This document shows, one piece after another, positions 35,801-45,771 of a stretch of DNA of 64,000 nucleotides. The stretch spans positions 62,001 to 126,000 of the forward strand of contig QWHC01000010.1 of NCBI GenBank assembly GCA_021404685.1, given 5' to 3'. Below the pieces are notes generated by a model that was not told the origin of the DNA, ran no database searches, and worked only from the letters and a program-made list of their open reading frames with translations. Origin of the DNA: Chloroflexi bacterium CFX4. Lineage in GTDB: Bacteria; Chloroflexota; Anaerolineae; Aggregatilineales; UBA2796. The position numbers and the translations under genes were made by a program. Numbering within the stretch: the stretch's first letter is position 1; each line of letters begins with the position of its first letter.

Positions 35801-37735
35801 TTATGGTTTACGCCAGACCAGCGTAATGTGTGTGCCTTCACCAACGCGGCTTTCAATTTGGATCACTGCGCCAATGCTCTCAGCACGTTCGCGCATAATG
35901 CCCAACCCTAAACTCATGCCGCCAACTGCCTGTGCGTCGAAGCCTTCGCCGTCATCACTGATATGCAGCCTGATATGCTCCGCGTGGTTGGTCACCTGAA
36001 TGGCAACTTGCTTTGCCCTCGCGTGTTTGTCAATGTTATTCAATGCCTCTTGGGCGATGCGATACAAGGCAATTTGGACATCCGTCGGCAGGTTGGGCAG
36101 ATCATCTACCGCCAAATGCAGTTGAAAATCACGGCGCGCCTGAATAGGTTGCAAGTACTGCTCAAAGAGTTGCTTCAGGCTGACTTGTGTTAGGGACGTT
36201 GGGCGCAGTTCAAGCAGCAAAATTCGCATTTCGGCTGAGGCAGTGACGGTGAGGCGATAGACTTCCTCCAGCAAGGCGCGTGCGCTTGCCGCGTCCTTCT
36301 CCCAACGGCGCAAAGCGCTCTCTGCCATTGTGCGGCAGGTGAAGAGAGTCTGGCTGACCGAATCATGCAGATCGCGGGCAAGGCGCTGCCGCTCTTGAAC
36401 GGCAGCCAATTCCTGTGAGCGTTGGTAAAGGCGTGCATTTTGAATGGCAACCGCTGCCAATTCGGCAAATGCCATCAAGCGTTCGGCGTGTGTTGGTGTG
36501 AAGAAGCCAACCTGCTCGCTGAAAACGTTCATGAAGCCGATGATCTGCTGTTGCAGCTTGATCGGCGCGCCCACATAGCCGCGCACATTGGCACGCCCTG
36601 CGGCTGCCTGCATTTGCGGATCACGTTGCAGGTCGGGCAAGATGACAGGCACTTGCGCCGCAAAAATGCCTTGCAGGTAGGTATGTGCTTCAAGCTGCAT
36701 TTGCTTTTCTGCCACCAGTTCTTGCGTGCCACGCCGCGCATCAGTCCTGTGCTGTGCGATCCAGAAGTGATCAGCTTCCAAGAGCATGACAGAGGCAGAA
36801 TCATGCGGCACAATGCGCCCCAGATTGTTCAGGATGCGCCCTAGCACTTCTTTCAAGTCCAGCGTGCTGGTCAGCAGGGCAGAAATATCGCGCAGCGCGT
36901 CCGTGAAGCGGCGCTGCTCTGCTTCTGCAATCTCCAGCCCTTTGCGCTCTGTGATGTCCATGTACTGTTCAATGCGCCCACCGGCAAACTTGCCCTCACG
37001 GATGGGCTGGCTCCAATGTTCCAGCCAACGCTCAGCGCGTCCCTCAGCCGGCAGCACATGGCATTCAAAGCGATCTGTAAATTCGCCGCCCTCGTAGGCG
37101 CGCAGCAGGCGTGCCGAGTAATCGTCAGGGTCGGCAAAGATGCATTTCAGCTCATCTTCGATCAGCAGGCGGCTATCTTTACCAAGCAGATTTTCACGGG
37201 CAATACCAAAGTAAATTTCGGTTGCCTCGTTGCACCACACCACGCGAAACGCCCGATCTAGGATCAGCACGGCAACCATAGAGGTATCAAACACATCGTC
37301 AATCAGCGAACGATACTCTTGTTCGCTCTGGCGAATGATCACCTCGTTGCGGTGGCGTTCAACGGCATAGCGCAGCGAGCGCAGCAACGCCTTGCTATCC
37401 ACGTCAGATTTCGGCAGATAGTCTTGCGCGCCAAGCTGAACAGTCTGTAAGCCGAGTGCCTCATCTTCATTGCCCGTCAGCACGACGATGGGCGCACCAG
37501 AGGCTGCCGCGCTCACGGCGCGCAGCGTTTCCAGACCATGGCTATCTGGCAGGGAAAGATCGAGCAGAATGACATCAAAAACTTGTGCGGCAAGGTGATC
37601 CAAGCCCGCTTTCAAGGTTGCGGCTGTCTCCAGCACGATGCCGTGGTACACCTCACTCAAGATCATCTCTTGAATGAGGCGTACATCGCCGGGGTTATCT
37701 TCAATGAGCAGCAGCCGTGTGTTGGAGAGTGGCAT
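35801..37735 (-). CDS. Soluble hybrid histidine kinase: REC-PAS-GAF-HisKA_3
   Basis: 644 residues without membrane segments. N-terminal receiver (~1-125; LLIEDNPGD, Asp in DVILLDLSLPDS), PAS domain (~140-265), GAF domain (~285-435), then a NarX/DegS-type dimerisation domain with His457 in RDLHDSVSQTLF, and a HATPase (~555-644) with DDGEGFD and SLGLGIMRERA. A receiver at the N-terminus suggests it takes phosphate from another kinase, possibly the one encoded upstream. It is followed by its NarL-type regulator. Confidence 0.92.
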   Translation of the reverse strand: MPLSNTRLLLIEDNPGDVRLIQEMILSEVYHGIVLETAATLKAGLDHLAAQVFDVILLDLSLPDSHGLETLRAVSAAASGAPIVVLTGNEDEALGLQTVQLGAQDYLPKSDVDSKALLRSLRYAVERHRNEVIIRQSEQEYRSLIDDVFDTSMVAVLILDRAFRVVWCNEATEIYFGIARENLLGKDSRLLIEDELKCIFADPDDYSARLLRAYEGGEFTDRFECHVLPAEGRAERWLEHWSQPIREGKFAGGRIEQYMDITERKGLEIAEAEQRRFTDALRDISALLTSTLDLKEVLGRILNNLGRIVPHDSASVMLLEADHFWIAQHRTDARRGTQELVAEKQMQLEAHTYLQGIFAAQVPVILPDLQRDPQMQAAAGRANVRGYVGAPIKLQQQIIGFMNVFSEQVGFFTPTHAERLMAFAELAAVAIQNARLYQRSQELAAVQERQRLARDLHDSVSQTLFTCRTMAESALRRWEKDAASARALLEEVYRLTVTASAEMRILLLELRPTSLTQVSLKQLFEQYLQPIQARRDFQLHLAVDDLPNLPTDVQIALYRIAQEALNNIDKHARAKQVAIQVTNHAEHIRLHISDDGEGFDAQAVGGMSLGLGIMRERAESIGAVIQIESRVGEGTHITLVWRKP

Positions 37736-37759
37736 ACAGTCCTGCCTTGTTGGTGTGCC

Positions 37760-38191
37760 TTACGCCGGCGGCAGCTTCACGATCTGAAACCAGAAGTTCT
37801 CAATCGTTTTGACGATTGCCGCAAACTGGTTGAGATCAAGCGGCTTGGTGATGTAGCAGTTGGCGTGCAAGTTATAGCTCCTGAGGATGTCATGCTCATC
37901 ATCAGAGGTGGTCAGGATCACGACCGGGATACGGCGCAAATCCTCATCCGCCTTGATCTCCTGAAGCACAGCCCTGCCGTCTTTGCGCGGCAGGTTCAGG
38001 TCAAGCAGGATAATATCCGGGCGCGGCGCGGTGGTATATTTGCCCGCTCGCCGCAAAAATGCCATCGCCTCAACACCGTCCTGAACCACACTCAGGTAGA
38101 TATGCACTTTGCTATCTCTGAGTGCTTCCTGAGTCAATCGGATATCGCCGGGATTATCCTCAACCAGCAAGATTTGAATAGGGGGTGCCAT
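37760..38191 (-). CDS. Single-domain response regulator, Rcp1-like
   Basis: 143 residues: one receiver domain with [15 protein letters not shown], phospho-acceptor Asp in [14 protein letters not shown] (~68) and [10 protein letters not shown]. The loop and C-terminal helix match the Rcp1 class found beside phytochrome-type or PAS-rich kinases. It overlaps the upstream kinase gene by 32 bases, an unusually long overlap that implies tight coupling. With no output domain it may act in a phosphorelay to the N-terminal receiver of the next kinase. Confidence 0.92.
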   Translation of the reverse strand: MAPPIQILLVEDNPGDIRLTQEALRDSKVHIYLSVVQDGVEAMAFLRRAGKYTTAPRPDIILLDLNLPRKDGRAVLQEIKADEDLRRIPVVILTTSDDEHDILRSYNLHANCYITKPLDLNQFAAIVKTIENFWFQIVKLPPA

Positions 38192-40871
38192 GTGTAATTC
38201 TCCTACGGCTACGATCTATCGGTAGTTTGACGTGAAAGGTCGTCCCTTCATTTGGAATGGACTCAGCGTATATCTGTCCGTTATGTTTATCCACAATTTT
38301 TCGGCAGATGGCGAGTCCGATGCCCGTCCCTTCGTATTCGTTGCGCGCGTGCAAGCGCTGAAAGATCACAAAAATGCGCTCTAAATAATCTGCCTCAATG
38401 CCAATGCCATTATCGCTAATGGTCAGGTGCCAATAGCCACGTTCCCGCACTGCGCCAATATGAATTTGCGGCGGCTGGTCAGGCTTGCGGAATTTGAGCG
38501 CGTTCCCGATCAAGTTTTGCAGCAGTTGGATCATCTGCATGGCATTGGCGCTGATTTCAGGCAGCGTATCATAGGTGATGACCGCCTGCGTATCCTGAAT
38601 GGCAAACTGCAAGTTATGCAGCACTTGCTCCAAAGTTGCCGCGAGCGAAACGCGCTCAAACTCGGCATCATTGCGCTGAATGCGCGAATAGGCAAGCAGG
38701 CTGTTGATGAGCAGCTTCATGCGCGTAGCGCCATCGACGGCAAAGGCAATGAACTCTTTCGCGTCGCTATCCAGCTTGGCGGCGTAGCGCTGTTCGATCA
38801 ATTGCAGGTAGCTGGTCACCATTCGGAGCGGCTCTTGCAGATCGTGAGAGGCAACATAGGCGAACTGCTCTAGCTCTTGGTTGGAGCGGCGCAAATCTTC
38901 CGCGTAGTGGGCAATCTCTGTCTCGATCTGGTGGCGTTCGCTGATGTCCATCATCATGCCAACCACGCCGTTTGGCGTGTTCTGCTCATCGCACAGCAGG
39001 CTGGAATGTGCCTCAACGTAAACAAGCCGTCCATCTTTGGCAAAACAGCGAAATTGCAGCGTGCCAGAGTGTCCGTCCTCGAAAATGCGCGCTAGGTGAT
39101 CGAGCGTCGCCTGCCAATCCTCAGGCAGCACAATGCGCTGCCAGAACTTCGGATCGGCAAGGCATTCTTCAGGCGTGTAGCCTAGCATCTTCTCGATGTA
39201 GGCGCTGATGAACGTCAGCCGCTGCACGCCCTGTTCAGGCGACCCTACGCCTTCATACACAACGCCCGGCACATTCTTCACAATGTTCGCCAACCGTTGG
39301 CGCTCATGGCTGATGAGTGCATTCAGGCGGCTAATCTCAGCCTCTTGGCGGCGGCGCTCAGTCACATCCAGCACAATGCCACAGGTGCCGATCACCTGCC
39401 CGTCAAGATCGGTCAGGACGTTGTTGTATGCCTCCACATGCAAAATACGCCCGTCCGCCGCAATGCAACGAAATGGGATAGCGCTTGAGTCGCCATTTTG
39501 ATATGACTCGGTGGCGCGCCGCACTGCCTCGTCCCAGTCTTCAGGATGCGTCACACGCTGCCAGAAATTGGGCGCGCCACGCCATGCCGAAAGCGGATAA
39601 CCCAGCATTTGCTCGGCATAGTGGCTGATGAAGCGCATATGTTGATCGCCGGCATTCGTGCCGCCATAGCCTTCGTAGACAATGCCAGGGATGCTGTTCA
39701 AAATGGTCTCCAGCCGCCACTGCTGCACCTGTAATAGGCGCGTCAGGTCGTTACGGGCGGTGACATCAATGCCGGAGGGGATCAGGTATTCCACAGCGCC
39801 CGCCGCATCAAAGATCGGCGCTAATATGAAATCAATAGTGATGTAGCGATCTTCGGCAAGGCGCACCTTCACGTCATACCGAATGGTTTCGCCACACGCC
39901 GCACGCTGGATAGAGTCGCGCAGTTGCGCTTGCACCTGCTCATCATATGCCCACCAATAGGTTTGGTCGAACGGCTTGCCCAACACATCGTGGGCGTCCA
40001 AGCTGGCAGCCTGCAAGGCTGAGCGATTCGCCTCGATCAGGATGCCATCAGGAGTCATCACGCCGACGAAGGCGCCAAGGTTATCCAGCAGCTTTCGCAG
40101 GCGCTGCTCACTCTCCAAGCGCACTTGCACCACCTGATGCTGCTCGGTCACATCGCGGAAAATATTAACAGCAAGGCGCACCTTGCCCTGCTTATCGAAG
40201 ATCGGCGTGGATTGGAGTGTCATCCAGCGTGTTGTGCCGTTTGCCTGCACACCAAAGGTTGTTTGCAGCGTCCGTCCGCTTGAAAAAACACGGCGGAAAG
40301 GCAAATCCGCAGCGGTGAGCGGCGCACCGCCCTCGTTGACCAATTGGTTGTGTTGGGTAAGGTGTTTTACAAGTGCCTCTTGATTGGTGAGCGCCGAAGG
40401 CTCCGGGAAGCGCAGCAGATCGATGAAGGCGGCATTGGTGAACACGAAGCGCCCCGTTTCATCCTGAGCAGCCAGCCCTTCATGCACGCCGTTGAGGATT
40501 ACCTCCAGTTCTTCTGTAAGTTCTCGCAGCGATCTCTCGGTGCGGTTGCGCTGATCTTCCAACCAACTGATCAGCACTGCCACCAGCATCAAGATAACAG
40601 CGCGCAAAAATTCACCCTGTGAGGTGAACAAGCTGAAACCTGGCTCGATCAAGAAGAAGTCCAGCGCCAAAGTGGAAACTGCCGCGCACACCATGCCCGC
40701 CAATAAGCCACCTTGCCACGCGCTCAGCACCACCGCGCCAAAGAAAAAGATGAACGGCGCATCCTGCGTGATTTCCCACGTCAGGGCGGTTAGCCCTAAG
40801 GCGGCAACGGCGATGAAGATGGCAAAGCCATATTGATAGAGCAGCGTTTCCTTGAATTTGGAATAGGACAT
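38160..40871 (-). CDS. Multi-PAS membrane histidine kinase (DUF4118 N-terminus)
   Basis: 903 residues from the ATG at 40871; a TTG at 40895 is an alternative. The N-terminal KdpD-like DUF4118 region (~10-110) has about four short membrane helices. It is followed by a coiled segment and several PAS/PAC domains (~125-650; repeated [14 protein letters not shown]-like ends). HisKA has phospho-acceptor His near 676 in [12 protein letters not shown], and the HATPase has [15 protein letters not shown] and GTGIGLAI. No chromophore-binding domain is evident. Partner: the Rcp1-like regulator overlapping its 3' end. Confidence 0.9.
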   Translation of the reverse strand: MSYSKFKETLLYQYGFAIFIAVAALGLTALTWEITQDAPFIFFFGAVVLSAWQGGLLAGMVCAAVSTLALDFFLIEPGFSLFTSQGEFLRAVILMLVAVLISWLEDQRNRTERSLRELTEELEVILNGVHEGLAAQDETGRFVFTNAAFIDLLRFPEPSALTNQEALVKHLTQHNQLVNEGGAPLTAADLPFRRVFSSGRTLQTTFGVQANGTTRWMTLQSTPIFDKQGKVRLAVNIFRDVTEQHQVVQVRLESEQRLRKLLDNLGAFVGVMTPDGILIEANRSALQAASLDAHDVLGKPFDQTYWWAYDEQVQAQLRDSIQRAACGETIRYDVKVRLAEDRYITIDFILAPIFDAAGAVEYLIPSGIDVTARNDLTRLLQVQQWRLETILNSIPGIVYEGYGGTNAGDQHMRFISHYAEQMLGYPLSAWRGAPNFWQRVTHPEDWDEAVRRATESYQNGDSSAIPFRCIAADGRILHVEAYNNVLTDLDGQVIGTCGIVLDVTERRRQEAEISRLNALISHERQRLANIVKNVPGVVYEGVGSPEQGVQRLTFISAYIEKMLGYTPEECLADPKFWQRIVLPEDWQATLDHLARIFEDGHSGTLQFRCFAKDGRLVYVEAHSSLLCDEQNTPNGVVGMMMDISERHQIETEIAHYAEDLRRSNQELEQFAYVASHDLQEPLRMVTSYLQLIEQRYAAKLDSDAKEFIAFAVDGATRMKLLINSLLAYSRIQRNDAEFERVSLAATLEQVLHNLQFAIQDTQAVITYDTLPEISANAMQMIQLLQNLIGNALKFRKPDQPPQIHIGAVRERGYWHLTISDNGIGIEADYLERIFVIFQRLHARNEYEGTGIGLAICRKIVDKHNGQIYAESIPNEGTTFHVKLPIDRSRRRITHGTPYSNLAG

Positions 40872-41158
40872 CACAACTCGCAGATCACTAAGCAAAAGGG
40901 CAGTACATGCTGCCCATTATATCGAAATCCTGCTGGCGTGCTGCGCTTGGGCAAGTGGTGAAAAATCATGGCTATTCACTGCCAAACTTGTGCGAGCCGC
41001 CCGTGCCGAACCGCGTCCGCTTAGAAGCCTTTACCTCACCCTAAATCTTGCCCCACAGACAGGTTTGGGCTTGAGATACCCTCTGATTCCCTGTCCCTGC
41101 TTGCGGGGAAAGGGCTAGGGATAGGGGTTGGCTGCGCTGCCTCACGTCCGCGCTGGGG
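40872..41158. other. Intergenic region, nothing firm
   Basis: 287 bases between the kinase and the AI-2E-family permease genes, both on the minus strand. No gene, RNA or strong dyad was seen. The part from ~41060 to 41158 is GC-rich and repetitive in short G/C runs. Confidence 0.3.
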
Positions 41159-42325
41159 CTAGGGCGTTTTCGGCGCCACCTGAATATCAGGTGTGTCATC
41201 CGCCTTGAAAACAGGCAAGCCTTGCTCTATCGCATAAGGCGTGATGACCTCTTGATGCGGCTCAATCACAAATTCGCGCAACAGCACCTTCAGCGTGCCA
41301 AGGATCGGGATGGCAATAATGCCGCCGATGATCCCATACAGGGCAAAGCCCACAAAGACCGCCACCATCACCAAAAGCGGATCAACGCCGATTGAGCGCG
41401 ACATGGTGCGTGGCGTCAGGTAATGGGCTTCCACCTGCTGCACCGCGATGAACGCGCCCAACACCGCCAAGCCATGCAGCGGCGAACCCAGCGTTGCCAG
41501 CAAGGTTGCCAAGCCGCCGCCGATGAAGCCACCCACCACCGGCAGCATAGTCGTCACGCCGATGATGAAGCTATAGGTGGCTGCGTTTGGTACCCGCAAC
41601 ACCAATAAAATCAGGAAGGTGGCAATGCCGACGAACAGCGCCACAAAGACGATCCCGCGTGTATAAGCGCCCATGGACTCCTCAATCTCCAGCAGCGCTG
41701 CTTGGGTATCTTGCTGATGTTTGAGTGGCATCAAGCGCGTGATGAAAATGATGGTGTTCTCCCGCGAGGCCAGCCAATAGATGCCCATCACAATCACCAA
41801 GACGACTTCGCCTAGCACGCTGCCAAGATCGCCGAGGAAGTTCGGCGCAGTAATGCGGAGATTTTCCACAAAGGCTGCGGTTGCTGTGCGAATGGACTCC
41901 GAATCAGCCAGCACGACGGTTTGCCCTGTCAGGTCGCTGAGCGTGGTTTGCAACCAGTTCTTGACGATGATCAGGCGTGTTGCCAAGCGCCAATCGTTCT
42001 CCAGATAGTCCGCAAACTGGTTGACGATCGGCGGCAGGATGACGGCGCCAAGCAACAACACCGAGAGCAAAATGCCACCATAGATAAGCAGGATGGCAAG
42101 TCCGCTTGGAATACGTAACTGCATCAAGCGCGTAATCAAGGGGCGTGCTGCCGAGGCAATGATGATTGCCAGCAGCAAAATAATGAGGATTTTCATGCTC
42201 ATCAGCAGCACGTAGCCGGTTGCCAAGCCTGCCAACACAGCCAGCGTTGCGGTAAAAACTTGTCTCGGATTCGGATTCATAAGGTCTAGCGCGCCTCTCG
42301 CCCATAGACTGATAGTATCATTCAC
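41159..42325 (-). CDS. AI-2E/PerM-family transporter
   Basis: 388 residues with about eight membrane segments in the typical arrangement: two N-terminal pairs, a long amphipathic periplasmic-type region (~105-170), and a C-terminal helical bundle with the family signature around TTMLPVVGGFIGGG and the QQVEAHYLTPRTMSRSIGVDPLLV stretch. Members export varied small molecules or ions; autoinducer-2 export is proven for only a few, and there is no evidence for it here. The long C-terminal tail is unusual but short of a domain. Confidence 0.88.
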   Translation of the reverse strand: MNDTISLWARGALDLMNPNPRQVFTATLAVLAGLATGYVLLMSMKILIILLLAIIIASAARPLITRLMQLRIPSGLAILLIYGGILLSVLLLGAVILPPIVNQFADYLENDWRLATRLIIVKNWLQTTLSDLTGQTVVLADSESIRTATAAFVENLRITAPNFLGDLGSVLGEVVLVIVMGIYWLASRENTIIFITRLMPLKHQQDTQAALLEIEESMGAYTRGIVFVALFVGIATFLILLVLRVPNAATYSFIIGVTTMLPVVGGFIGGGLATLLATLGSPLHGLAVLGAFIAVQQVEAHYLTPRTMSRSIGVDPLLVMVAVFVGFALYGIIGGIIAIPILGTLKVLLREFVIEPHQEVITPYAIEQGLPVFKADDTPDIQVAPKTP

Positions 42326-42369
42326 ACTTCCAAGAATAAAGTCACCGACGCGCCTGTAAATGAGGCAGC

Positions 42370-42511
42370 TAGGCAGTTCGCCTTACCCACTTGACCTATT
42401 TCTGCGCCGCTTGCAGGAAACTGCACCAGTTAGGCAGTTTCCAATGCGCCACCTCACCTATACAAAGATGGTTTGGCTAACACATTTCTTTAAGGCAGTG
42501 CTGCCTTAAAG
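42370..42511 (+). promoter_or_regulatory. Repeated motif and palindrome upstream of the GlsB-like gene
   Basis: TAGGCAGTT occurs twice (starting ~42370 and 42431), each followed 9-10 bases later by CACTTGACCTAT (42388-42399) or CACCTCACCTAT (42450-42461). A perfect 24-bp palindrome with 11-bp arms (CTTTAAGGCAG, 42488-42511) carries a related core. Close copies occur upstream of the CsbD and YtxH genes. This looks like a cluster of regulator sites. Confidence 0.5.
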
Positions 42512-42580
42512 TAGTGCCATGCTCAGGGCGTTGGATGCCCAGCGACTGTATCAACTCTCGTCGTAAGGAGAATTGTGAAC

Positions 42581-42844
42581 ATGGATCCGATCAACATTCT
42601 GGTGTGGATTATCGTGGGTGCGATTGCCGGTTGGCTGGCGAGCCTCGTCATGCGTACCAACCGTCAGCAAGGGCTGCTGGAAGACATCATCGTAGGTATT
42701 GTGGGTGGCTTCATCGGCGGCATTGTGCTGGATTTGTTCGGCATCAGCAGCGGCGTCACCGGCTTGAATCTGGGCAGCATCCTGACTGCCTTCATCGGCG
42801 CGGTGATCCTCTTAGCGCTGCTGCGGGCAGTTCGGCGCGCCTAA
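42581..42844 (+). CDS. GlsB/YeaQ/YmgE-family membrane protein
   Basis: 87 residues with three hydrophobic segments. The pattern WIIVGAIAGWLASLVM, then DIIVGIVGGFIGG, then GSILTAFIGAVILLALL is typical of transglycosylase-associated GlsB/YeaQ proteins linked to envelope stress. TAAGGAG (42564-42570) supports the ATG at 42581; a GTG six bases earlier is the alternative. It is first in a run of three stress-type small genes. Confidence 0.88.
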   Translation: MDPINILVWIIVGAIAGWLASLVMRTNRQQGLLEDIIVGIVGGFIGGIVLDLFGISSGVTGLNLGSILTAFIGAVILLALLRAVRRA

Positions 42845-42857
42845 GGCACCGATCAAA

Positions 42858-42876
42858 ATCACCCATCTGACCCAGC
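42858..42876 (+). promoter_or_regulatory. Motif copy upstream of the CsbD gene
   Basis: CACCCATCTGACCCAG (42860-42875) is a weaker match to the CAC-CTGACCTAT motif found upstream of the GlsB-like and YtxH genes. It lies about 90 bases before the CsbD start. Confidence 0.3.
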
Positions 42877-42965
42877 CGAAGTTAGCCCGTCCTGCGGGCG
42901 TTGGATAAACAAACACCGAGTAAGCTACCTGTGTCTGATAGCGCAAAAGGATAAAGGAGCCAAAT

Positions 42966-43181
42966 ATGACAAGCAGTATGTGGGATAAGATCGTGGGTAA
43001 GTGGATGCAGCTTAAGGGTGAGATTCAATCGCGCTGGGGCAAGCTGACCGACGATGAGGTTGCACACATCAACGGCGAGCGTGAAAAACTTGCCGGGCGG
43101 CTTCAGGAACTCTACGGCATCGCCAAAGAAGAGGCAAACCGCCAGATTGACGAGTGGGCAGACGCCCTGAAGTTCGACTAA
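42966..43181 (+). CDS. CsbD-family stress protein
   Basis: 71 residues, soluble and highly charged. It matches the CsbD pattern (WDKIVGKWMQLKGEIQSRWGKLTDDEV) through most of its length. Family members rise under general stress, but their mechanism is unknown. AAAGGAG precedes the ATG by about 8 bases. Neighbours on both sides are other small stress-type genes in the same direction. Confidence 0.9.
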   Translation: MTSSMWDKIVGKWMQLKGEIQSRWGKLTDDEVAHINGEREKLAGRLQELYGIAKEEANRQIDEWADALKFD

Positions 43182-43263
43182 GCGCCGCCGTTTGCCAAAC
43201 CTTCCCCTGAATGACCGTCCCTTGTGGGCGGTCATTTTGCTTTCCTGCGCAGTGCCTATCCCC

Positions 43264-43357
43264 CACCTGACCTATCCACAGCGCACCGCCTGACCCAACC
43301 CAAAACCAACTTACCGCCTCATGGCAGCTTTTGAAGGTGCGCCTATCCTCATATACA
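43264..43357 (+). promoter_or_regulatory. Motif copy and possible promoter upstream of the YtxH gene
   Basis: CACCTGACCTAT (43264-43275) matches the motif upstream of the GlsB-like gene; a second half-copy, GCCTGACCCA, follows at about 43288. TTGAAG (43331-43336) and TATACA (43352-43357) form a possible promoter with short 15-base spacing. Confidence 0.4.
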
Positions 43358-43391
43358 GGCTCGATAAGCATACCCAATGAAAGGTATCCCT

Positions 43392-43670
43392 ATGACTGAC
43401 CGTATCTACTACAGCCGCGAGGCCGAACAACGCGCACAGCGTGACCGCCTGACGTTGGCAGTCATCGTGGCAGGCTTTGGCATCGGCATTGGTGCGGTGT
43501 TAGCGCTCTTGTTGGCGCCGCGCCCCGGCGATGAAACACGCCGCCACCTTGGCGAAACCCTTGAACAGGCAGCCTCACACGGGCGCGATGTTGCCAGCCA
43601 AGTGATCAAGACGGTTCGGGAAAGTGCCGCGAAGCTGCAAGAAGAAGTGGCAGAGCGCCTGCAAAGCTAA
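43392..43670 (+). CDS. YtxH-domain membrane protein
   Basis: 92 residues from the ATG at 43392, with AAAGG at good spacing. A charged N-terminus, one membrane segment (~22-44, VIVAGFGIGIGAVLALLLAP) ending with the family's APRPGDETRR turn, and a helical amphipathic tail (~55-92). YtxH proteins belong to general stress regulons in Gram-positive bacteria, with function unclear. Third of the GlsB-CsbD-YtxH cluster. Confidence 0.87.
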   Translation: MTDRIYYSREAEQRAQRDRLTLAVIVAGFGIGIGAVLALLLAPRPGDETRRHLGETLEQAASHGRDVASQVIKTVRESAAKLQEEVAERLQS

Positions 43671-43756
43671 GCAGCCTCACAAGCATTTCATGGAAAACGG
43701 GTGCTTGTCGTATTGTTGTGTGAGTATATTCTGCTCACACAACTTCGTTGTAGGGC

Positions 43757-44812
43757 ATGGCAATGGTCATTAAAAGTGTGCAAAGCGAGTTGCAAAATAA
43801 CAACCCTATGATCCGTTCACTGGTCGCTGAAGTTGATCCCGAAACGCACCGTGTGACGCTGCGCCGAAATTTGCAGCGCGACAACCTTGAGCAGGCAATC
43901 GCCAACGGCGAACGGTTGTGGATTGACCTGGTGAATCCAACGGCTGATGAGCTGGACTGGCTGGCGGCGCAGTTCAGGCTCAGCCCGGCAGTCTCAGAGG
44001 ATTTAGCGCGCATAGATCGGCGTCCGTCGCTGCTCGTCTATCCTACCTACCTGTTTCTTTCGCTCTTTGAGCCGCAGTTGAAGGCGGGACACATCAAAGG
44101 GCATGAAATTCACTGCGTGATGACTGACCACTGCTTCATCACAGTGCGCGGCTCGGAAGCAAATGCCTTTGAAGAAGCCTATAAGCGCGCCGCTCAAAAT
44201 CCGGATGCGTGGCACACCGATATTGCCTATCTGCTGTACCTGACCGCGCAGTACATTATTGATGCCTACTATCCGCTGCTGGATCGCCTGAGCAACCAGC
44301 TGAATACCTTAGAGGAAAACCTGCTGGATAGCCCTGCTGGCAGCGGCATTAATGAAAAGTCGCGCAAGCCGATTTATCGCATCAAGCAGCAGTTGATCAG
44401 CCTGCGGCAGTTGGTTGCGCCGCAGCGTGAGGTTATCTCCAGCGTGATTGGCGAAAAGCGCCTGGTGGAGACGGATAATATCCGCGATCTGTTCCGCCAC
44501 CTCTATGAGCGCCTGCTGCGCGTCTACGATGTGATTGATACCCAACGCGATCTCGCCAGCAACGTGCTGGATATGGTGCAGAACCTTGAGTCGCGCAAGA
44601 TGGTAGAGGCAGTCAACAGGCTCACCATCTTCTCGATGATCTTTTTGCCGCTCACCTTCCTGAGCGGCTTGTTTGAGCTGAACTTTGCAACCTTCACGGA
44701 GCCTATCGCTCTGCCGATCAGCGGCGGCACGATGTTCATGATTGTGATCGGTGGGATGATCCTCTCCACGCTGTTGCTGACGGCATTCTTTCGGCGGCGC
44801 GGTTGGCTGTAG
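43757..44812 (+). CDS. CorA-family divalent cation transporter with altered signature
   Basis: 351 residues. A soluble N-terminal domain (~20-230), a long helix (~240-290) and two C-terminal membrane segments (~290-312 and ~323-343) match CorA. The pore-entrance signature, normally GMN, reads ELN at residues 307-309 (LFELNF). The flanking PLTFLSGLF agrees with the family. Mg2+ or Co2+ transport is expected from the family, but the substitution makes ion choice uncertain. Two close ATGs (43757, 43763) are possible starts. Confidence 0.87.
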   Translation: MAMVIKSVQSELQNNNPMIRSLVAEVDPETHRVTLRRNLQRDNLEQAIANGERLWIDLVNPTADELDWLAAQFRLSPAVSEDLARIDRRPSLLVYPTYLFLSLFEPQLKAGHIKGHEIHCVMTDHCFITVRGSEANAFEEAYKRAAQNPDAWHTDIAYLLYLTAQYIIDAYYPLLDRLSNQLNTLEENLLDSPAGSGINEKSRKPIYRIKQQLISLRQLVAPQREVISSVIGEKRLVETDNIRDLFRHLYERLLRVYDVIDTQRDLASNVLDMVQNLESRKMVEAVNRLTIFSMIFLPLTFLSGLFELNFATFTEPIALPISGGTMFMIVIGGMILSTLLLTAFFRRRGWL

Positions 44813-44880
44813 CGGCAAGGGGCTGGGCGCCTTGTTGGGGACGTGCCAAGCTCCCGCCGTATCCAGCTTTGCAAGGCGCC

Positions 44881-45771
44881 CTACTCCAAGAAGATTTCAC
44901 GCAGGCGCGCCAACGTCTCGGCGCTGACGCCTGCCTTTTGCAGCAGATATGCCTCAAGGCTGCCGCATTCCTCACGGATGGCAGCCAACGCCGCCTCTAG
45001 GTAGGCGGGGTCGCTCACCAACATCGGCTGAAGGTCGTCAAGGGTCAGGCGCACGGCGCGCAAACGGTGTTCTTGCGGCTCAGTTGCCTTGCGGAACTCG
45101 GCATAGAAGAAGTTGCTTAGGCTGTAATCGGCAAGGATCAGCTCGTCCGAGACGCCCAACGCGCCCAGCAGCAGTGCCGCCAAGATGCCCGTGCGATCCT
45201 TGCCCGCGCTGCAATGAAAGAGCGCGGGTAGGTTTTCGGCTTGGGCAAAGCGCGTGATCGCTGCACCGAAAATGTGCGCCTTCTGCCGCACGAACATTTG
45301 GTAAGTCTCGATCATTACCGCGTCCAGCCGATGCCGATCAAACAGGAAGGTGCGCGCTTTCACTGCGGACTCATCTTGCTGGATGACAGGCAGCCGCCAG
45401 AGTTCTGCGCCTTCAAAGGGCGTGTCCGGCGCCACCTCAGACTCGTAATCGGTGCGGAGATCGCAGACCAATTTCACGCCCAGTGCGCGCAGTTTGGCAA
45501 TGTCGTTCGGGCTGAGGTCGCTCAGCGCGCCGGAACGGTAGAGCAAGCCACGCCGCACATAGCGCCCGTCCTGCGTTGGATAGCCGCCAAAATCGCGGAA
45601 GTTTGGCACGCCCTCGAAAGGGATAGCGCGCCCTTCGATCAGCGATGGATCAAGGATCAGGGCGTGCGGCGGCGGAAACGTGCGCTTTTTCCGCCCGCGC
45701 AGCGCGTTATAGACCAGCATACCGCTCACCACACCAAAGGCAAGCGTTGCCCGCACGACTTTCTTCATCAC
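44881..45771 (-). CDS. Membrane-anchored tyrosine/inositol-type phosphatase
   Basis: 296 residues. An N-terminal basic and hydrophobic anchor (~4-23) is followed by a Y_phosphatase3-type domain: NFRDFGGYPT (~57-66), RRGLLYRSG, and the catalytic P-loop HCSAGKDRTG (~186-195) with Cys and Arg of CX5R. Relatives remove phosphate from Tyr, Ser/Thr or phosphoinositides. The start codon overlaps the stop of the upstream HerA-like gene by four bases (ATGA), so they are translated together. Confidence 0.88.
   Translation of the reverse strand: MMKKVVRATLAFGVVSGMLVYNALRGRKKRTFPPPHALILDPSLIEGRAIPFEGVPNFRDFGGYPTQDGRYVRRGLLYRSGALSDLSPNDIAKLRALGVKLVCDLRTDYESEVAPDTPFEGAELWRLPVIQQDESAVKARTFLFDRHRLDAVMIETYQMFVRQKAHIFGAAITRFAQAENLPALFHCSAGKDRTGILAALLLGALGVSDELILADYSLSNFFYAEFRKATEPQEHRLRAVRLTLDDLQPMLVSDPAYLEAALAAIREECGSLEAYLLQKAGVSAETLARLREIFLE

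Noticed and set aside
41060-41158. Possible dispersed repeat in G/C-rich intergenic DNA
   Set aside because: Short G and C runs look repeat-like, but no second copy of useful length was found in the window.
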